Assembly: GCA_024224995.1 (NCBI GenBank)
Contig: JAAENB010000880.1
Coordinates: 1 to 57,729 of the forward strand
Length of the DNA stretch: 57,729 nt
Direction of reading: 5' to 3'
Origin: a bacterium
Lineage (GTDB): Bacteria; Spirochaetota; UBA4802; UBA5550
Shown: piece by piece, positions 8,471 through 17,958 of the stretch
How the letters are laid out: every line of letters begins with the position of its first letter
Position numbering within the stretch: position 1 is the first letter of the stretch
The notes under the pieces: generated by a model
Seen by the model: only the letters and a program-made list of their open reading frames with translations
Told to the model about the DNA's origin: nothing
The model's database searches: none
Made by a program: the position numbers and the translations under genes

Positions 8471-11400
8471 TTAGAATATCAAAGAAAAATTCAGTGTTAT
8501 TTCGTATGAAAAAACTTCTTTGCTAATACCGGAGGTTTCCCGGTTCCTGAACTGTTCAAGAGCAAACCTGTTGGCCAGTCCTCCCTGTATATTTTTATGC
8601 AGGTCCAGAGTTAATTTATTTTTAACAAGATACAGGTCATAGGGCTCGGGCGAAACAGTATTGCTGTAATCATAGCGGTTAAGAGCCATGGAATATTCCA
8701 CGGAAAATATAGGCCGCGCAGCCAGCTTATAAAACGTCGCGAAATAATTATACAGCCATTCCACATCGGTCACATACAAAACCGACAGGGTATAGCCAAA
8801 ATCATTTTCCTTGAATGCCGCCTGCTCCGCCATATTCGCGATATATATATCATCAGCGGAATGACGGATTGAATCATTAACAAATATATATTCCTCATCA
8901 TTTCGTATTTTGTACGCGACTCCTGTTTTAAAACCAAGACTCGTCCGGTCCCATTTAAAAGTCAATCCCAGGTTGGGACTGTGAGAATTCTCTTCAATAT
9001 TTGACGTTATTATCATATTCGTGTCGAAAGCATATCCAAGGCTTAGATTGGCGGAATGATGGGGCTGCCCTTTTTCATTTGGCCTGAAAAATCCAAAATC
9101 AAATAACTTCATAAGGTTAAAATTAAAATCAAATTTAAAATTTCTGCTAACAACCTGCTGTGGAATTCCATAGACACTGTTCCGCTCACACACCTGGTTG
9201 AGCCCTGCCATTGAGCTAACGGTAAACTTTTTAAAATCAAAAGTCCAGTTCAGGGAAAAATTATTTACCAATTTCAGATTGTTTGTATAATCGCTAACAG
9301 TGATTCCGCTCACCGGGAAGGTTAAAGCGCTGTTAAATTTATTATAGGCGTAATCACGCCCCCTGGCCGCATTCCCTCTCCCAAAGAAAAAATAACCGGG
9401 ATAGTATTTAAAAATATTCATGCCCACGCCCGAAAGACCGCCCAGGGGCCTGTTAATACCATACTGTTCTTCAAAAGAACCGGAATTCTCTCCTTCATAG
9501 GGGATATATGCTTCGGAAAAATATACCGACCTTCCATAGGAAAGATTAAGCCCTTTTACGAATTCCAGTTTTTTAAGTTTTATGGGTATTTTAATATTTG
9601 TTGATATAAAACTTCGCGCGTCCTTGGTCCTTGAAAAATCACTGTCGTGCGTCTGGTTCTCATTATAATCAAGAAACCTGTTTTCCAGGTAATGAAAATC
9701 GAACTTATATTCAGGGAGAACATAATCGAGAATATTAAAGCCCAGAACAACTCCTGCTTTTTTGTTTCGTTCCACGAACTTAAAATTATTACCATAGACC
9801 AGGGGAAAGTGAAAGCTGCTCTCCACGTCCGAATAAACCCCCATGTCGTTTACGGTTCCCTTGCCCGAAAGCGCGATGATCTCCTCTGACCCTACAGCAA
9901 GAGTAGGACGAAAATAGAATACTTTATTCCGGTAATTAATATCAAACGAGGTTCCCGATTTTTGTCTTTTTTCTTTTTCATCGAGTTGATCCACCGTGGT
10001 TCTTTCTATCTCCTCTTTTTTAAAGAACATATTCGTTAAAATCTTAAGGGAAAAATGACCCCACAAAAAATCACGGATCTGTTCATTGATGGCGATAACC
10101 GGTGTATGGGTACTGGTTTCGGTTTTTTTTGTTGTCCGGGTACTGGAAATGGTTTCATCCCTGTAGTTGGTATATGAATCATGCTTATACGATACCTTTA
10201 CACTGGGAACCGCATTGATGTTTGAAACATAATCGGACACAACCGACAGGCTGTTCCTGCTGGAAGTCCCCCGTTTACTTTCAATCACCTCTTCATTTAG
10301 GCTGTCGGTTTCGGAATCTTCTGTAATAAAATCTACCGTGGCATTCCAATTAGGCAGAATATTTACCGATGAATAGACCTCTTTATATTCTTCTTCTATA
10401 TCGGTTGTATTCATCGCGATGGTGCTAAAATTGGCATCATGCCCTTTTTGGATATATTTTATATGAATATCCGACAAAATGGGCACCCCGCCGTCGGTAC
10501 GAAAAAGAGGTTTGGTTATCCGCAGTTCTCCTTCATACCAGTGCGCGCCGCTTGAAAGGGTTTCCGGCTCCGACACATATATATCGTTCAGCCAGATGGT
10601 ACCGCTTCCGGCGGCATCATAAATAACAAAGGTAATATACGCGATACGTTTCATATCAACAGTACCGGTGCTTGAATAAACCTCGATATCACCCTGTGAA
10701 TCACTTATGAGCTTCAGTTTCTTTTCCCGCCATACATTCGCGTAGTCCGGAGGAAACTGGTATTCTACATAATCATTGTCCGACGAACCAATAATTATAC
10801 CAATAGTGCCCGAAAGAGAATCCCGCACATTCAGCCACAGGTTCATGGTTTTATAAAACCGTATATCCAGGGGAGTTGAAAAACGCCGGGTAATTGAAAC
10901 ACTGGTGTTTGATGGAATCGCGTACGCAAGCTGTAACGCGGATTCGCTTTCCGATGAAAGCTCGCTGTCGGTTTTATCGCCATACAAAGACTTATACACG
11001 TCTTTTTCCGAAAAAAGAAATGCTTCGGACCGGTAATCATCATCATTGATGCTGTTTATTATTGTTGCTTTCAATTCAGTGGATACGGAAAGTGAGGAAT
11101 TTTTATCGAGTACAATAGAACTCCACCGGGAAGAGACAAATTTAATATTGTCGATATAGACCGTTCCGGTATTTGTTGAGCCATTCTTAACAAGATAGAG
11201 CCGCATGGCTTCCACTTCCCGCAGAATATCCGTTTGCGCGGACGTGAGGCTCGAACGGTCAATATAAATCCGCTTTTTTGTCCAGGTTGAAGACCCGGTA
11301 ACGCTTATTGAAGCGCTTGAATCGGGAATAGTATAGGCCAGCTCTGTTGTGTCAAGGATCCCGTTCCCGTTAAGGTCTTCACTATTAAGAACCCCGTCGC

Positions 11401-14107
11401 CGCTGGTGGTATAATCCAGGCCGGGTCCCGAACCTACTGTAGTGGTATTATTTCCGTTAAACGCGTATCCCCGGTCTTCGTATAGTCCGGCAGAGGGGTC
11501 GGTATCGAGGTAGCCGTTGCTGTTAGCGTCTTCCGTGTCAAAGACCGAATCTTCATCGGAATCTTCTTTTATTTTTCCCAGGTCGAAGTGGATATCAACC
11601 GCCTCTCCAGTGGTCCCTGTATACTTATACGATATCTCAACATACTGGAGTCCGGAAAAATCGACAGCCCCGGTTGACAGTTTCCTGGCAGCAATGGAGA
11701 CACAATTTCCACTGGTAAAATCAAAATCGAGGACAAGGGACCGCTGGGAGCTCGTCTCTTGAATGGAATTTGAAACATGTCCCGATGCCACATTATAGGG
11801 GCCTGGCTTAACGGAATAATCAACTGAAGTTGAGCTATAGGACTCTCCCTGCAATGTTTCCGGTTCGGAGAGGCTCCGGTAGAACTTATAAAAAAGCTGG
11901 CCCCTGTCGGTTTGCGTATACGACGACGGCATTGAAGAAAGGACCCAATCCTTTTCCGAAACCGAGATACCCACAATCTCCTCGGTTGATTCCATATTAT
12001 CGATGAGCCCTTTGCCAAAGCTGTTTACGTTCTTATAGCTCCTGGCATATTCACCATAGGCTTTTATTTCAACAGGAACTTTTTTACGCCTGGTACCGCC
12101 AACTAAATTCGCGAACTCCGCGATCCGTTTTTCATCGAGATGAAGAGCGGCGTCTCCTTCGAACAGGGCGGTTTCCGTTGGAGAGTCATTTACATTCGAT
12201 ATTTCTTCGCTTGATGAAGTCCGGGTAAACAGGACACTTCCTCCCAGGTTTAGACTCCTGTTAATCTTATAATCGGCCCTGAGTCCGCCGACAAAAGCCT
12301 GTCCCTGGGCGCCAAAGGGAAGGTATTCATACCGGACTTCAATTGCCGTTGCAGGGCCAACAAGAGGATTATTGGGGTCCGGAAAAAACAGGAACCCCGA
12401 GGTATGATCAATCGTATAGAGAGAGGCCGACAACACCCTGCCGTTTACTTTTACCCGGACACTGTTTGGAATAATATTAAAATGCTTTAATTGAAAACTC
12501 CTGGCTTCCCGGTAATAATCAATTGCCATTTTATACCGTGAGTCGACATAGACTGTTGTTGGCTGGTTTTCAAGATACACACCGCTGTTAAACGATTTGA
12601 AGGGTTCCCGCAGGGTAAATCCCACAATTCCCCGCGCGTAATCAATGGTATAACTACCCAGTGCAGTAACAGTACTTCCCGTCATAACCTCGTTTTCTTT
12701 AAAAAACTGCATCCGGAAATTGTTGGATAATAAATATTTTTCCCCGGTATAGTAAAATGACCGGACTTCATAAATATCCAGGTTCAGTTGACTGTCTCCG
12801 TTTTTATCTTCTCCAACATCAAGAGTAAAGTCATCGTCCGCGTCTTCGTCTATTGAATAGCCGTATTTTATAAATACAAAATAGCGGCCCGTAAAAGGGC
12901 TAACATCTGTCCGTGCCGAAGGATCGGCGGTGCTTCCGCTCTGCAGGGAATATGCCGCGAATATCCGGGCGTTTTGGGGAACATCTTTAAGAAACGTAAT
13001 GAGGCCGGTGGTATAATTTATTGTATAATCGCTTCCGGAAACAAGTTTTGTATAGTACCCGCCGTCAAGAGAGAGCGTTATAGCATTATAGTTGTTATAC
13101 GCGTTCTGATCGTCCATGTACAATTCAAATTGTGAAGAGCTGATATTAACAGAGCTTAAACTATAGGCGGCGATATCAGCCGGCGCTGAAGTGAAGGTTA
13201 CAAGACTGGTATAAGCGGCGGCTCCTGAAGGAAGGGAGGCGGTAGAGCTGATATTATCATACCGCTTAAAGGGTTCAAGCTGGTAATACGCCCGTTTGAT
13301 ATACTGGTATTCCGCTACCGTGTGTGAACCGGGAGATGACTTCCCGGTAAAGGTTTCAACTTCCGAATTACCCCTGGTAATACTGCCGAAAGCTTTTACC
13401 TGTAAATCATTCTTTTTAAGCGTGACATCAAGACCCATTCCTTTTGCCGAACTGTTATCGTAGACAGCGTATTTGGAATGATTGAATTTGATATCAATTT
13501 CACCGGCGTTTATTTCACGAATAATTTCATCATCCCGTACAGCCCGGTACTGCATTAAATAGCGGTTATCTTCTTTTCTGCTGTCGTGATCGATATAGAC
13601 GGTGAGTCTTTTCCCTATTTTGCCTTCCATATGGAGCTGCATTTCCTGGGTTGGAACAAATCCCGATTCTATAACCCGGGATGCTGCGGTATCTTCATCA
13701 TACTGCCGGTATTTATCATCCGTATAAACAGATCCCCCGTAATTAAGAGCCAGCCTCATTGATCCGTAAGAATGAATATTCACATCATCGCCCTGGTAGA
13801 GCATAGTGGAGGGGTCCTGTTGGCTCAGCGCCTGGTATTCAGGACCGATTACATAACGGTCCCAATCACCCTTCCGGTATTTTAAAATATCATTTTGCTG
13901 TTCATTGGAAAAATTGGAAAAATATGGTCTTGCTGTTAAAGCGGCGGGCTCTTTTGGTGCGACCTTTGTTTCTTCGGTAAGAGCGTTTGATTCGATATAA
14001 TCTATCAAACGCTCCTTAAATCCTTTATTATTTGTATATGCTGCTGCTACGGCGTAAATTATTCCCGACAATATTGGTACTGTTATATATACGGGTAATG
14101 CTTTCAA
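8471..14107 (-). CDS. Giant outer-membrane beta-barrel protein resembling SprA
   Basis: 1878 residues. The only start that keeps the signal peptide is a TTG at 14107, immediately after the TAG of the M23 gene, which implies translational coupling. After a hydrophobic N terminus (PVYITVPILSGIIYAVAAA) comes a region with GKIGKRLTVYIDHDS and then DDEIIREINAGEIDI followed by GMGLDVTLKKNDLQVKAFGS, a combination I associate with SprA, the type 9 secretion translocon of Bacteroidota. Blocks such as PNSVRVKVNGRVLS ... YTIDHTSGFLFF recur in such proteins. There are Ca2+-loop-like Asp-rich runs near residues 880-930. The last about 500 residues alternate as beta strands and the chain ends in Phe (ITLNFSLIF), as barrel proteins do. 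Function as a channel is inference. Confidence 0.6.
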   Translation of the reverse strand: MKALPVYITVPILSGIIYAVAAAYTNNKGFKERLIDYIESNALTEETKVAPKEPAALTARPYFSNFSNEQQNDILKYRKGDWDRYVIGPEYQALSQQDPSTMLYQGDDVNIHSYGSMRLALNYGGSVYTDDKYRQYDEDTAASRVIESGFVPTQEMQLHMEGKIGKRLTVYIDHDSRKEDNRYLMQYRAVRDDEIIREINAGEIDIKFNHSKYAVYDNSSAKGMGLDVTLKKNDLQVKAFGSITRGNSEVETFTGKSSPGSHTVAEYQYIKRAYYQLEPFKRYDNISSTASLPSGAAAYTSLVTFTSAPADIAAYSLSSVNISSSQFELYMDDQNAYNNYNAITLSLDGGYYTKLVSGSDYTINYTTGLITFLKDVPQNARIFAAYSLQSGSTADPSARTDVSPFTGRYFVFIKYGYSIDEDADDDFTLDVGEDKNGDSQLNLDIYEVRSFYYTGEKYLLSNNFRMQFFKENEVMTGSTVTALGSYTIDYARGIVGFTLREPFKSFNSGVYLENQPTTVYVDSRYKMAIDYYREARSFQLKHFNIIPNSVRVKVNGRVLSASLYTIDHTSGFLFFPDPNNPLVGPATAIEVRYEYLPFGAQGQAFVGGLRADYKINRSLNLGGSVLFTRTSSSEEISNVNDSPTETALFEGDAALHLDEKRIAEFANLVGGTRRKKVPVEIKAYGEYARSYKNVNSFGKGLIDNMESTEEIVGISVSEKDWVLSSMPSSYTQTDRGQLFYKFYRSLSEPETLQGESYSSTSVDYSVKPGPYNVASGHVSNSIQETSSQRSLVLDFDFTSGNCVSIAARKLSTGAVDFSGLQYVEISYKYTGTTGEAVDIHFDLGKIKEDSDEDSVFDTEDANSNGYLDTDPSAGLYEDRGYAFNGNNTTTVGSGPGLDYTTSGDGVLNSEDLNGNGILDTTELAYTIPDSSASISVTGSSTWTKKRIYIDRSSLTSAQTDILREVEAMRLYLVKNGSTNTGTVYIDNIKFVSSRWSSIVLDKNSSLSVSTELKATIINSINDDDYRSEAFLFSEKDVYKSLYGDKTDSELSSESESALQLAYAIPSNTSVSITRRFSTPLDIRFYKTMNLWLNVRDSLSGTIGIIIGSSDNDYVEYQFPPDYANVWREKKLKLISDSQGDIEVYSSTGTVDMKRIAYITFVIYDAAGSGTIWLNDIYVSEPETLSSGAHWYEGELRITKPLFRTDGGVPILSDIHIKYIQKGHDANFSTIAMNTTDIEEEYKEVYSSVNILPNWNATVDFITEDSETDSLNEEVIESKRGTSSRNSLSVVSDYVSNINAVPSVKVSYKHDSYTNYRDETISSTRTTKKTETSTHTPVIAINEQIRDFLWGHFSLKILTNMFFKKEEIERTTVDQLDEKEKRQKSGTSFDINYRNKVFYFRPTLAVGSEEIIALSGKGTVNDMGVYSDVESSFHFPLVYGNNFKFVERNKKAGVVLGFNILDYVLPEYKFDFHYLENRFLDYNENQTHDSDFSRTKDARSFISTNIKIPIKLKKLEFVKGLNLSYGRSVYFSEAYIPYEGENSGSFEEQYGINRPLGGLSGVGMNIFKYYPGYFFFGRGNAARGRDYAYNKFNSALTFPVSGITVSDYTNNLKLVNNFSLNWTFDFKKFTVSSMAGLNQVCERNSVYGIPQQVVSRNFKFDFNFNLMKLFDFGFFRPNEKGQPHHSANLSLGYAFDTNMIITSNIEENSHSPNLGLTFKWDRTSLGFKTGVAYKIRNDEEYIFVNDSIRHSADDIYIANMAEQAAFKENDFGYTLSVLYVTDVEWLYNYFATFYKLAARPIFSVEYSMALNRYDYSNTVSPEPYDLYLVKNKLTLDLHKNIQGGLANRFALEQFRNRETSGISKEVFSYEITLNFSLIF

Positions 14108-15103
14108 CTACCATACTCGACTCATATATGGGTATGGATTAATAGGGATATTTCCCAGCCTGATCTCATAGTGGCAGTGATTACCGGTGGAATTACCGGT
14201 TTGTCCAACATGCCCTACAATCTGGCCTTTTTTAATCTTTGCGCCGGATTTTACGGCGATAGACTTACAATGCCCATAAATAGTTTCAAATCCGTATTTA
14301 TGTTTGATACGTATCATATTACCGTATCCTCCGCCCCATGCTGCTGTCGCGACAGTTCCCGGAGCGGTTGCCCGTATAATTGTACCGCTTGCGGCCGCAA
14401 TATCAATTCCGGTATGAAAATCACGTCCATGTCCAAACGGAGATCTTCTCCAGCCGAATAATGATGTGATATGCCCCTGGTTCGGCACAATAGAAGGGGT
14501 ATCTTTTATAACCTTGCTTCTTACATCTATAAAATTCTTTACGGTTTTTATGGTATTTGTAGTACAGACAAGGTCTTTCTGAAGATCCTTCATTGTGAAG
14601 ATCTCTTCAGGAAGAATATTTTTCATTTTATTGAGCTCTTCAAGGCCTTTTTTATCGAACTCATCCAGTTGCCATATCCGGTCCGACTCCTCTGTTCCTG
14701 CTGTTAATTCGTAGAGGTCTTCAATTTCCGGTTTTATATCATCAACAAGCTCTTCAATACTGCCGGTCAGCTTTTCAAAACGGAGTAAGTGAGAACGAAT
14801 ATCTTCATAGGTCATAAGAAGCCGCTGCTCTTCACGTTTAATTATATGATTCTTTCTTATGGCGTATAGTGAAGTTCCAACAACGGACATGATGAGGAGC
14901 ATAAAAAACAGGATAGTAAATTTTGATATTTGAAAATTAAATATCTTCTTTTCATTATGGGGAATAAACATTACGGTCATTTTTTCATGACCCTTTTCCC
15001 TGTATCCTTCCCAGATGCCTGAAAAGTTCTTTTTAAATACATAATATTTTTCTGAAAATTTCAGTTTGAACCTGTTCTGATATTGTTTTATCTTAAATTT
15101 CAT
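14108..15103 (-). CDS. M23 family (LytM-type) peptidoglycan endopeptidase, membrane-anchored
   Basis: 331 residues. One transmembrane helix near residues 60-82 (FTILFFMLLIMSVVGTSLYA) follows a basic cytoplasmic tail; a coiled-coil stretch leads to the C-terminal LytM domain at about 205-331. Zn ligands are visible in GRDFHTGIDIA (HxxxD) and in NHCHYEI (HxH), with the GH in IYGHCKS. The active-site set is complete, so it should cut peptide cross-links in the periplasm, or bind peptidoglycan. Its stop codon abuts the start of the giant barrel gene; an envelope hydrolase next to a huge outer-membrane protein suggests it opens the wall for assembly of that protein, which is inference. Confidence 0.85.
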   Translation of the reverse strand: MKFKIKQYQNRFKLKFSEKYYVFKKNFSGIWEGYREKGHEKMTVMFIPHNEKKIFNFQISKFTILFFMLLIMSVVGTSLYAIRKNHIIKREEQRLLMTYEDIRSHLLRFEKLTGSIEELVDDIKPEIEDLYELTAGTEESDRIWQLDEFDKKGLEELNKMKNILPEEIFTMKDLQKDLVCTTNTIKTVKNFIDVRSKVIKDTPSIVPNQGHITSLFGWRRSPFGHGRDFHTGIDIAAASGTIIRATAPGTVATAAWGGGYGNMIRIKHKYGFETIYGHCKSIAVKSGAKIKKGQIVGHVGQTGNSTGNHCHYEIRLGNIPINPYPYMSRVW

Positions 15104-15217
15104 TTTACTTACTATTCTTTTTTTATATTGGATTTGCCCAAAATCTCATTTGAGCCTTATTAGCATTATCGGGGAACAGGTATTTTTTAGCAACAAATTT
15201 TTCAAAATTAACACTTT

Positions 15218-15258
15218 CCGGCGTCTCAGAGCTCTTTTAAAGAGCTCTGAGACGCCGG
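15218..15258. repeat. REP-like palindrome, copy A
   Basis: Perfect 41-nt palindrome: outer arm CCGGCGTC, core TCAGAGCTCT, centre TTTAA, then the complementary core and arm. It lies between divergently transcribed genes, so it is not a terminator. The same core occurs at 17491, 17710, 27659 and 37775 with different but self-complementary outer arms. Confidence 0.85.
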
Positions 15259-15349
15259 CTAAAAAAAAATCGCTCTTTGAAAAAAAAATTAGCCCGATTT
15301 CCGCTGAAATGACACCTATATAATGAGAGCATATTTATGGGAGGAGAAA

Positions 15350-15712
15350 ATGAACACACTGAACCCCGATAGAATGCCCGTTAGCACAAGCTTGATAAAT
15401 ATGGGAATTATTATTGAAGGCAGTAATGACCGGTTAAAGCTGCGATTGCAGGGCATACTCGTTATTGTTGATATAGATAGAATCATGAGCATACTGCTTC
15501 GGCAGTTACGGAAAAAGCCCTCAGTGATAGAAATTGACTGCAAGGAACTTACCTTTATCGATTCTTCGGTTATTGGCGCCATGATCTGGTTCATCACTAC
15601 AGTTAAACAATATGGGATCAAACTGGAATACAGCAACCTGGAGCTTGATATCAGCAATATTAATAAATTATTCGAAGCCGCTAAAGAGAAAAAGACTTTT
15701 ACTGTTTTTTAA
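15350..15712 (+). CDS. STAS-domain protein (anti-sigma factor antagonist-like), first of a tandem pair
   Basis: The ATG at 15350 follows GGGAGGAGAAA and is preferred over an earlier in-frame ATG at 15323; 120 residues. The fold signature is the strand-loop-helix block EIDCKELTFIDSSVIGAMIWF, where anti-anti-sigma factors carry a phosphorylatable Ser before a helix. A TATAAT at 15319-15324 may be the -10. It is followed 31 nt later by a paralogue with the same IDSSV[IV]GAM[IV]WF segment. No anti-sigma kinase or PP2C phosphatase is nearby, so the partner is unknown. Confidence 0.75.
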   Translation: MNTLNPDRMPVSTSLINMGIIIEGSNDRLKLRLQGILVIVDIDRIMSILLRQLRKKPSVIEIDCKELTFIDSSVIGAMIWFITTVKQYGIKLEYSNLELDISNINKLFEAAKEKKTFTVF

Positions 15713-15743
15713 AAACACTGTTTTATTTAAAGAGGGGGAAAAT

Positions 15744-16070
15744 ATGAATTTGGATACTTCACAAGGATTAAGGATCTCAGTAGAAAAAAGCGTAAAAAGA
15801 ACCAGGCTTTTGCTGGAGGGTGCTCTCTGTATCTCCGATGTTAACCGGGTTATGAGTATTCTATCAAGCGAATTTCGCGAAAAGCCGGAAATCGTTGAAA
15901 TGGACTGCAATAATCTGCTCCATATTGACTCTTCTGTTGTGGGAGCGATGGTCTGGTTCGACAATACTGCTGCGGAGTATGGTACAAAACTGGTATTTTC
16001 CCGGCTGAACCAGGGCATTGACAATATTTTCAGAACCGCAAGACTGAAACACTTTTTTAATACGGTTTAA
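15744..16070 (+). CDS. STAS-domain protein, second of a tandem pair
   Basis: The ATG at 15744 is preceded by GAGGGGGAAAAT; 108 residues. It shares with the upstream gene the order RVM/IMSIL, REKPE/RKKPS, then LLHIDSSVVGAMVWF and a closing EYGTKLVFSRL block, so the pair arose by tandem duplication. The Ser in IDSS is the candidate regulatory phosphorylation site. Likely acts as a small cytosolic switch protein in a partner-switching pathway; no partner is encoded in the window. Confidence 0.75.
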   Translation: MNLDTSQGLRISVEKSVKRTRLLLEGALCISDVNRVMSILSSEFREKPEIVEMDCNNLLHIDSSVVGAMVWFDNTAAEYGTKLVFSRLNQGIDNIFRTARLKHFFNTV

Positions 16071-16155
16071 AAGAAATTACCCGGTTTTGTGTTGATTTCT
16101 CCGGGTTTATATATACTGTAGTCCGGGATTAATATCAACAAGCGGGATATACCAG

Positions 16156-16995
16156 GTGAAAAAAAAATACGGGATTTTATTATTCGTCATCATCCTAATA
16201 AGCAGTCTCTTTGCGGCAGCTCAAAAAAAACCGAAGCGGGAACCTCTTCCGGCCTGCGCCCCTGCCCAATATGATTCCTTTTCCCGTACGCCCCACGGAC
16301 CGGGAGAACTCTTTGATTATAAAGCGTATATCTGGGGCATTTATATCGGCAACCTTATTGCGTGGGTGGATGAACCTGAGAGTAGAACAAGACTTCCCTT
16401 CACCATGTTCGCGGAAACCAACAATTTCTTCAGCACCTTTAAAACCTTTGGATATTACATCTTCTCAAACACCAGCCGCAGCACCGGTCTTCCGGTAAAA
16501 ACTGTTTTTTACTCTTACGGGAAAGGCAAACGCAAAATAACTTCCGCAGTGTATAACAGGAATAAAAATTTCGTATACATGAATTATCTTCATAACAAAA
16601 AACGCTACCGCTTTCGAAAAAAGATGCAGACCGGTACGCATGATATGCTGAGCATGTTTATCGATTTTCGTATGAGGAAATTCGAAAAAGGAAAACCTGT
16701 TTGTGTTGATTATATTGTAGGAAAACGGATCTGGCGCCTGGAACTGACTCTAAAGGGCAGGGAAAAAATTAAGGTTCCCGCAGGAACATTCAACTGCTAT
16801 AAACTTGAGGGGAAAGCAGTACGAAAAGACAAACCTCATTCAAAAAAATACAAAAGAAAGGCCTTAATCTGGATCACCGCCGATAAAAAACGGATCATAG
16901 TTAAAGGGGCCACAAAAATATTTCTCGGGCATGTTACTGTTGAACTCTCACATTACATCCCGCCCCGGCACCGTCAAAAGATGTCAAAGAATTGA
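16156..16995 (+). CDS. DUF3108 family exported protein
   Basis: 279 residues starting at a GTG (16156) after CCAGG. A signal peptide (GILLFVIILISSLFAAAQ) is followed by a beta-rich domain. The pattern FDYKAYIWGIYIGNLIAWVD near residue 55 and VPAGTFNCYKLEG near residue 215 is what I associate with DUF3108 proteins, which resemble LolA/LolB-like half barrels. It has many Lys/Arg residues and no lipobox. Role in the periplasm is unknown. It stands alone between the STAS pair and a STAS/SEC14 gene. Confidence 0.7.
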   Translation: MKKKYGILLFVIILISSLFAAAQKKPKREPLPACAPAQYDSFSRTPHGPGELFDYKAYIWGIYIGNLIAWVDEPESRTRLPFTMFAETNNFFSTFKTFGYYIFSNTSRSTGLPVKTVFYSYGKGKRKITSAVYNRNKNFVYMNYLHNKKRYRFRKKMQTGTHDMLSMFIDFRMRKFEKGKPVCVDYIVGKRIWRLELTLKGREKIKVPAGTFNCYKLEGKAVRKDKPHSKKYKRKALIWITADKKRIIVKGATKIFLGHVTVELSHYIPPRHRQKMSKN

Positions 16996-17060
16996 ATACT
17001 GCTTGACTATCATCATAATTTAATATACTCTTATTTACCGACATTAACAAAAAGGTTAGA

Positions 17061-17468
17061 ATGATGCCATTATTAGAGACCGAATATATCATCGCACAAT
17101 GGGATGACGACAGTTCCACACTTGAATATGAATGGAAAAAATTCGCCCCCAGCAAACACTACCGCGACGCACTGGAAAAAATTTTGAAATTCACAAAAGA
17201 GAAGAACGGAAGTAAAATACTCGCGGATCTCCGGAAGATGGGCACTGTTTTTATCAATGATCAAAAATGGACCGAAGAAGACTGGCTCCCCCGAATGGTT
17301 ACGGCAGGAGTAAAATATTTTTCCCTGGTGCTGCCAATGGATGTTATCTCAAAAATGGCTTTTGACGAAATGATCGAGTCTGTAAAAGTTGAAAACTTCG
17401 AACTCTTTATTACCGACTCCCCGGAAAAAGCAAAAGAGTGGTTGAGACAGGTGCAAGGAACAAGGTAA
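17061..17468 (+). CDS. STAS/SEC14-type domain protein
   Basis: 135 residues with AAAGG before two adjacent ATGs. The sequence is soluble and alpha/beta, with KILADLRKMGTVF (the central strand and loop) followed by WTEEDWLPRMVTAGVKYFSLVLP and a C-terminal EKAKEWL helix, a pattern typical of small stand-alone SpoIIAA-like (STAS/SEC14) proteins. It lacks the DSS switch serine of the STAS pair upstream. Biochemical role unknown. A perfect palindrome begins 12 nt after its stop. Confidence 0.65.
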   Translation: MMPLLETEYIIAQWDDDSSTLEYEWKKFAPSKHYRDALEKILKFTKEKNGSKILADLRKMGTVFINDQKWTEEDWLPRMVTAGVKYFSLVLPMDVISKMAFDEMIESVKVENFELFITDSPEKAKEWLRQVQGTR

Positions 17469-17479
17469 AAGGAAAACTG

Positions 17480-17526
17480 TCGGTGTGTTCTCAGAGCTCT
17501 TTAAAAGAGCTCTGAGAACACACCGA
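17480..17526. repeat. REP-like palindrome, copy B
   Basis: Perfect 47-nt palindrome: arm TCGGTGTGTTC, core TCAGAGCTCT, centre TTAAA, then the complements. It lies just downstream of the STAS/SEC14 gene and on the 3' side of the RAYT gene. It could also terminate the STAS/SEC14 transcript, though no U-tract follows. Confidence 0.85.
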
Positions 17527-17918
17527 AAAAAGGGCGCCAGATCAAAGCGGGGCTTTTAAAAACAAGCTCCTTGCCGCAAAAGAACGCTTCGAAAGAAGGA
17601 ATCAATAGCAAAAAAAAGGGAAGAACCAGGCAAATACCCGGATATTCGGCAGACGCGAACACACCAAACCCGGGCGGGACAAAGTCACGCTTTTAAAAGT
17701 GAAAACTTCTCAGAGCTCTTATAAAGAGCTCTGAGAACACACCGAAAAAAGGGCGCCAGATCAAAGAGGGGGCTTTTAAAAACAAGCTCCTTGCCGCAAA
17801 AGAACACTTCGAAAAAAGGAATCAATAGCAAAAAGAAGGGAAGAACCAGGCAAATACCCGGATATTCGGCAGACGCGAGCACACCAAACCCGGGCGGGAC
17901 AGAGTCACGCTTTTAAAA
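17491..17918. repeat. About 220-bp tandem direct duplication, each unit starting with a palindrome core
   Basis: Unit 1 (17491-17709) and unit 2 (17710-17918) are nearly identical. Both start with TCAGAGCTCT and its complement, run through GAACACACCGAAAAAAGGGCG and GGATATTCGGCAGACGCG, and end with CACGCTTTTAAAA. Differences are a handful of substitutions and 1-nt indels. The repeats are next to the RAYT gene's 3' end. They may be a REP-linked unit copied once; open frames inside are not convincing genes. Confidence 0.8.
17710..17734. repeat. REP-like palindrome, copy C (core only)
   Basis: TCAGAGCTCT-TATAA-AGAGCTCTGA. The right flank is the GAACACACCGA arm of copy B, but the left flank does not pair with it beyond the first few bases, as expected if a duplication joined here. 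Confidence 0.8.
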
Positions 17919-17958
17919 AGGTACTGTAGCGGTAAAAACGGCAGGAATCCCGGGGACT

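Noticed and set aside
15218..15258. Reading the TCAGAGCTCT palindromes as ordinary terminators
   Set aside because: Several copies lie between divergent genes where nothing needs ending, there is no consistent U-tract, and their core is conserved.
17685..17882. A 65-codon frame in the tandem duplication, rich in hydrophobic residues
   Set aside because: It reads through a palindrome and a repeat unit, and no binding site is present; treated as non-coding repeat.
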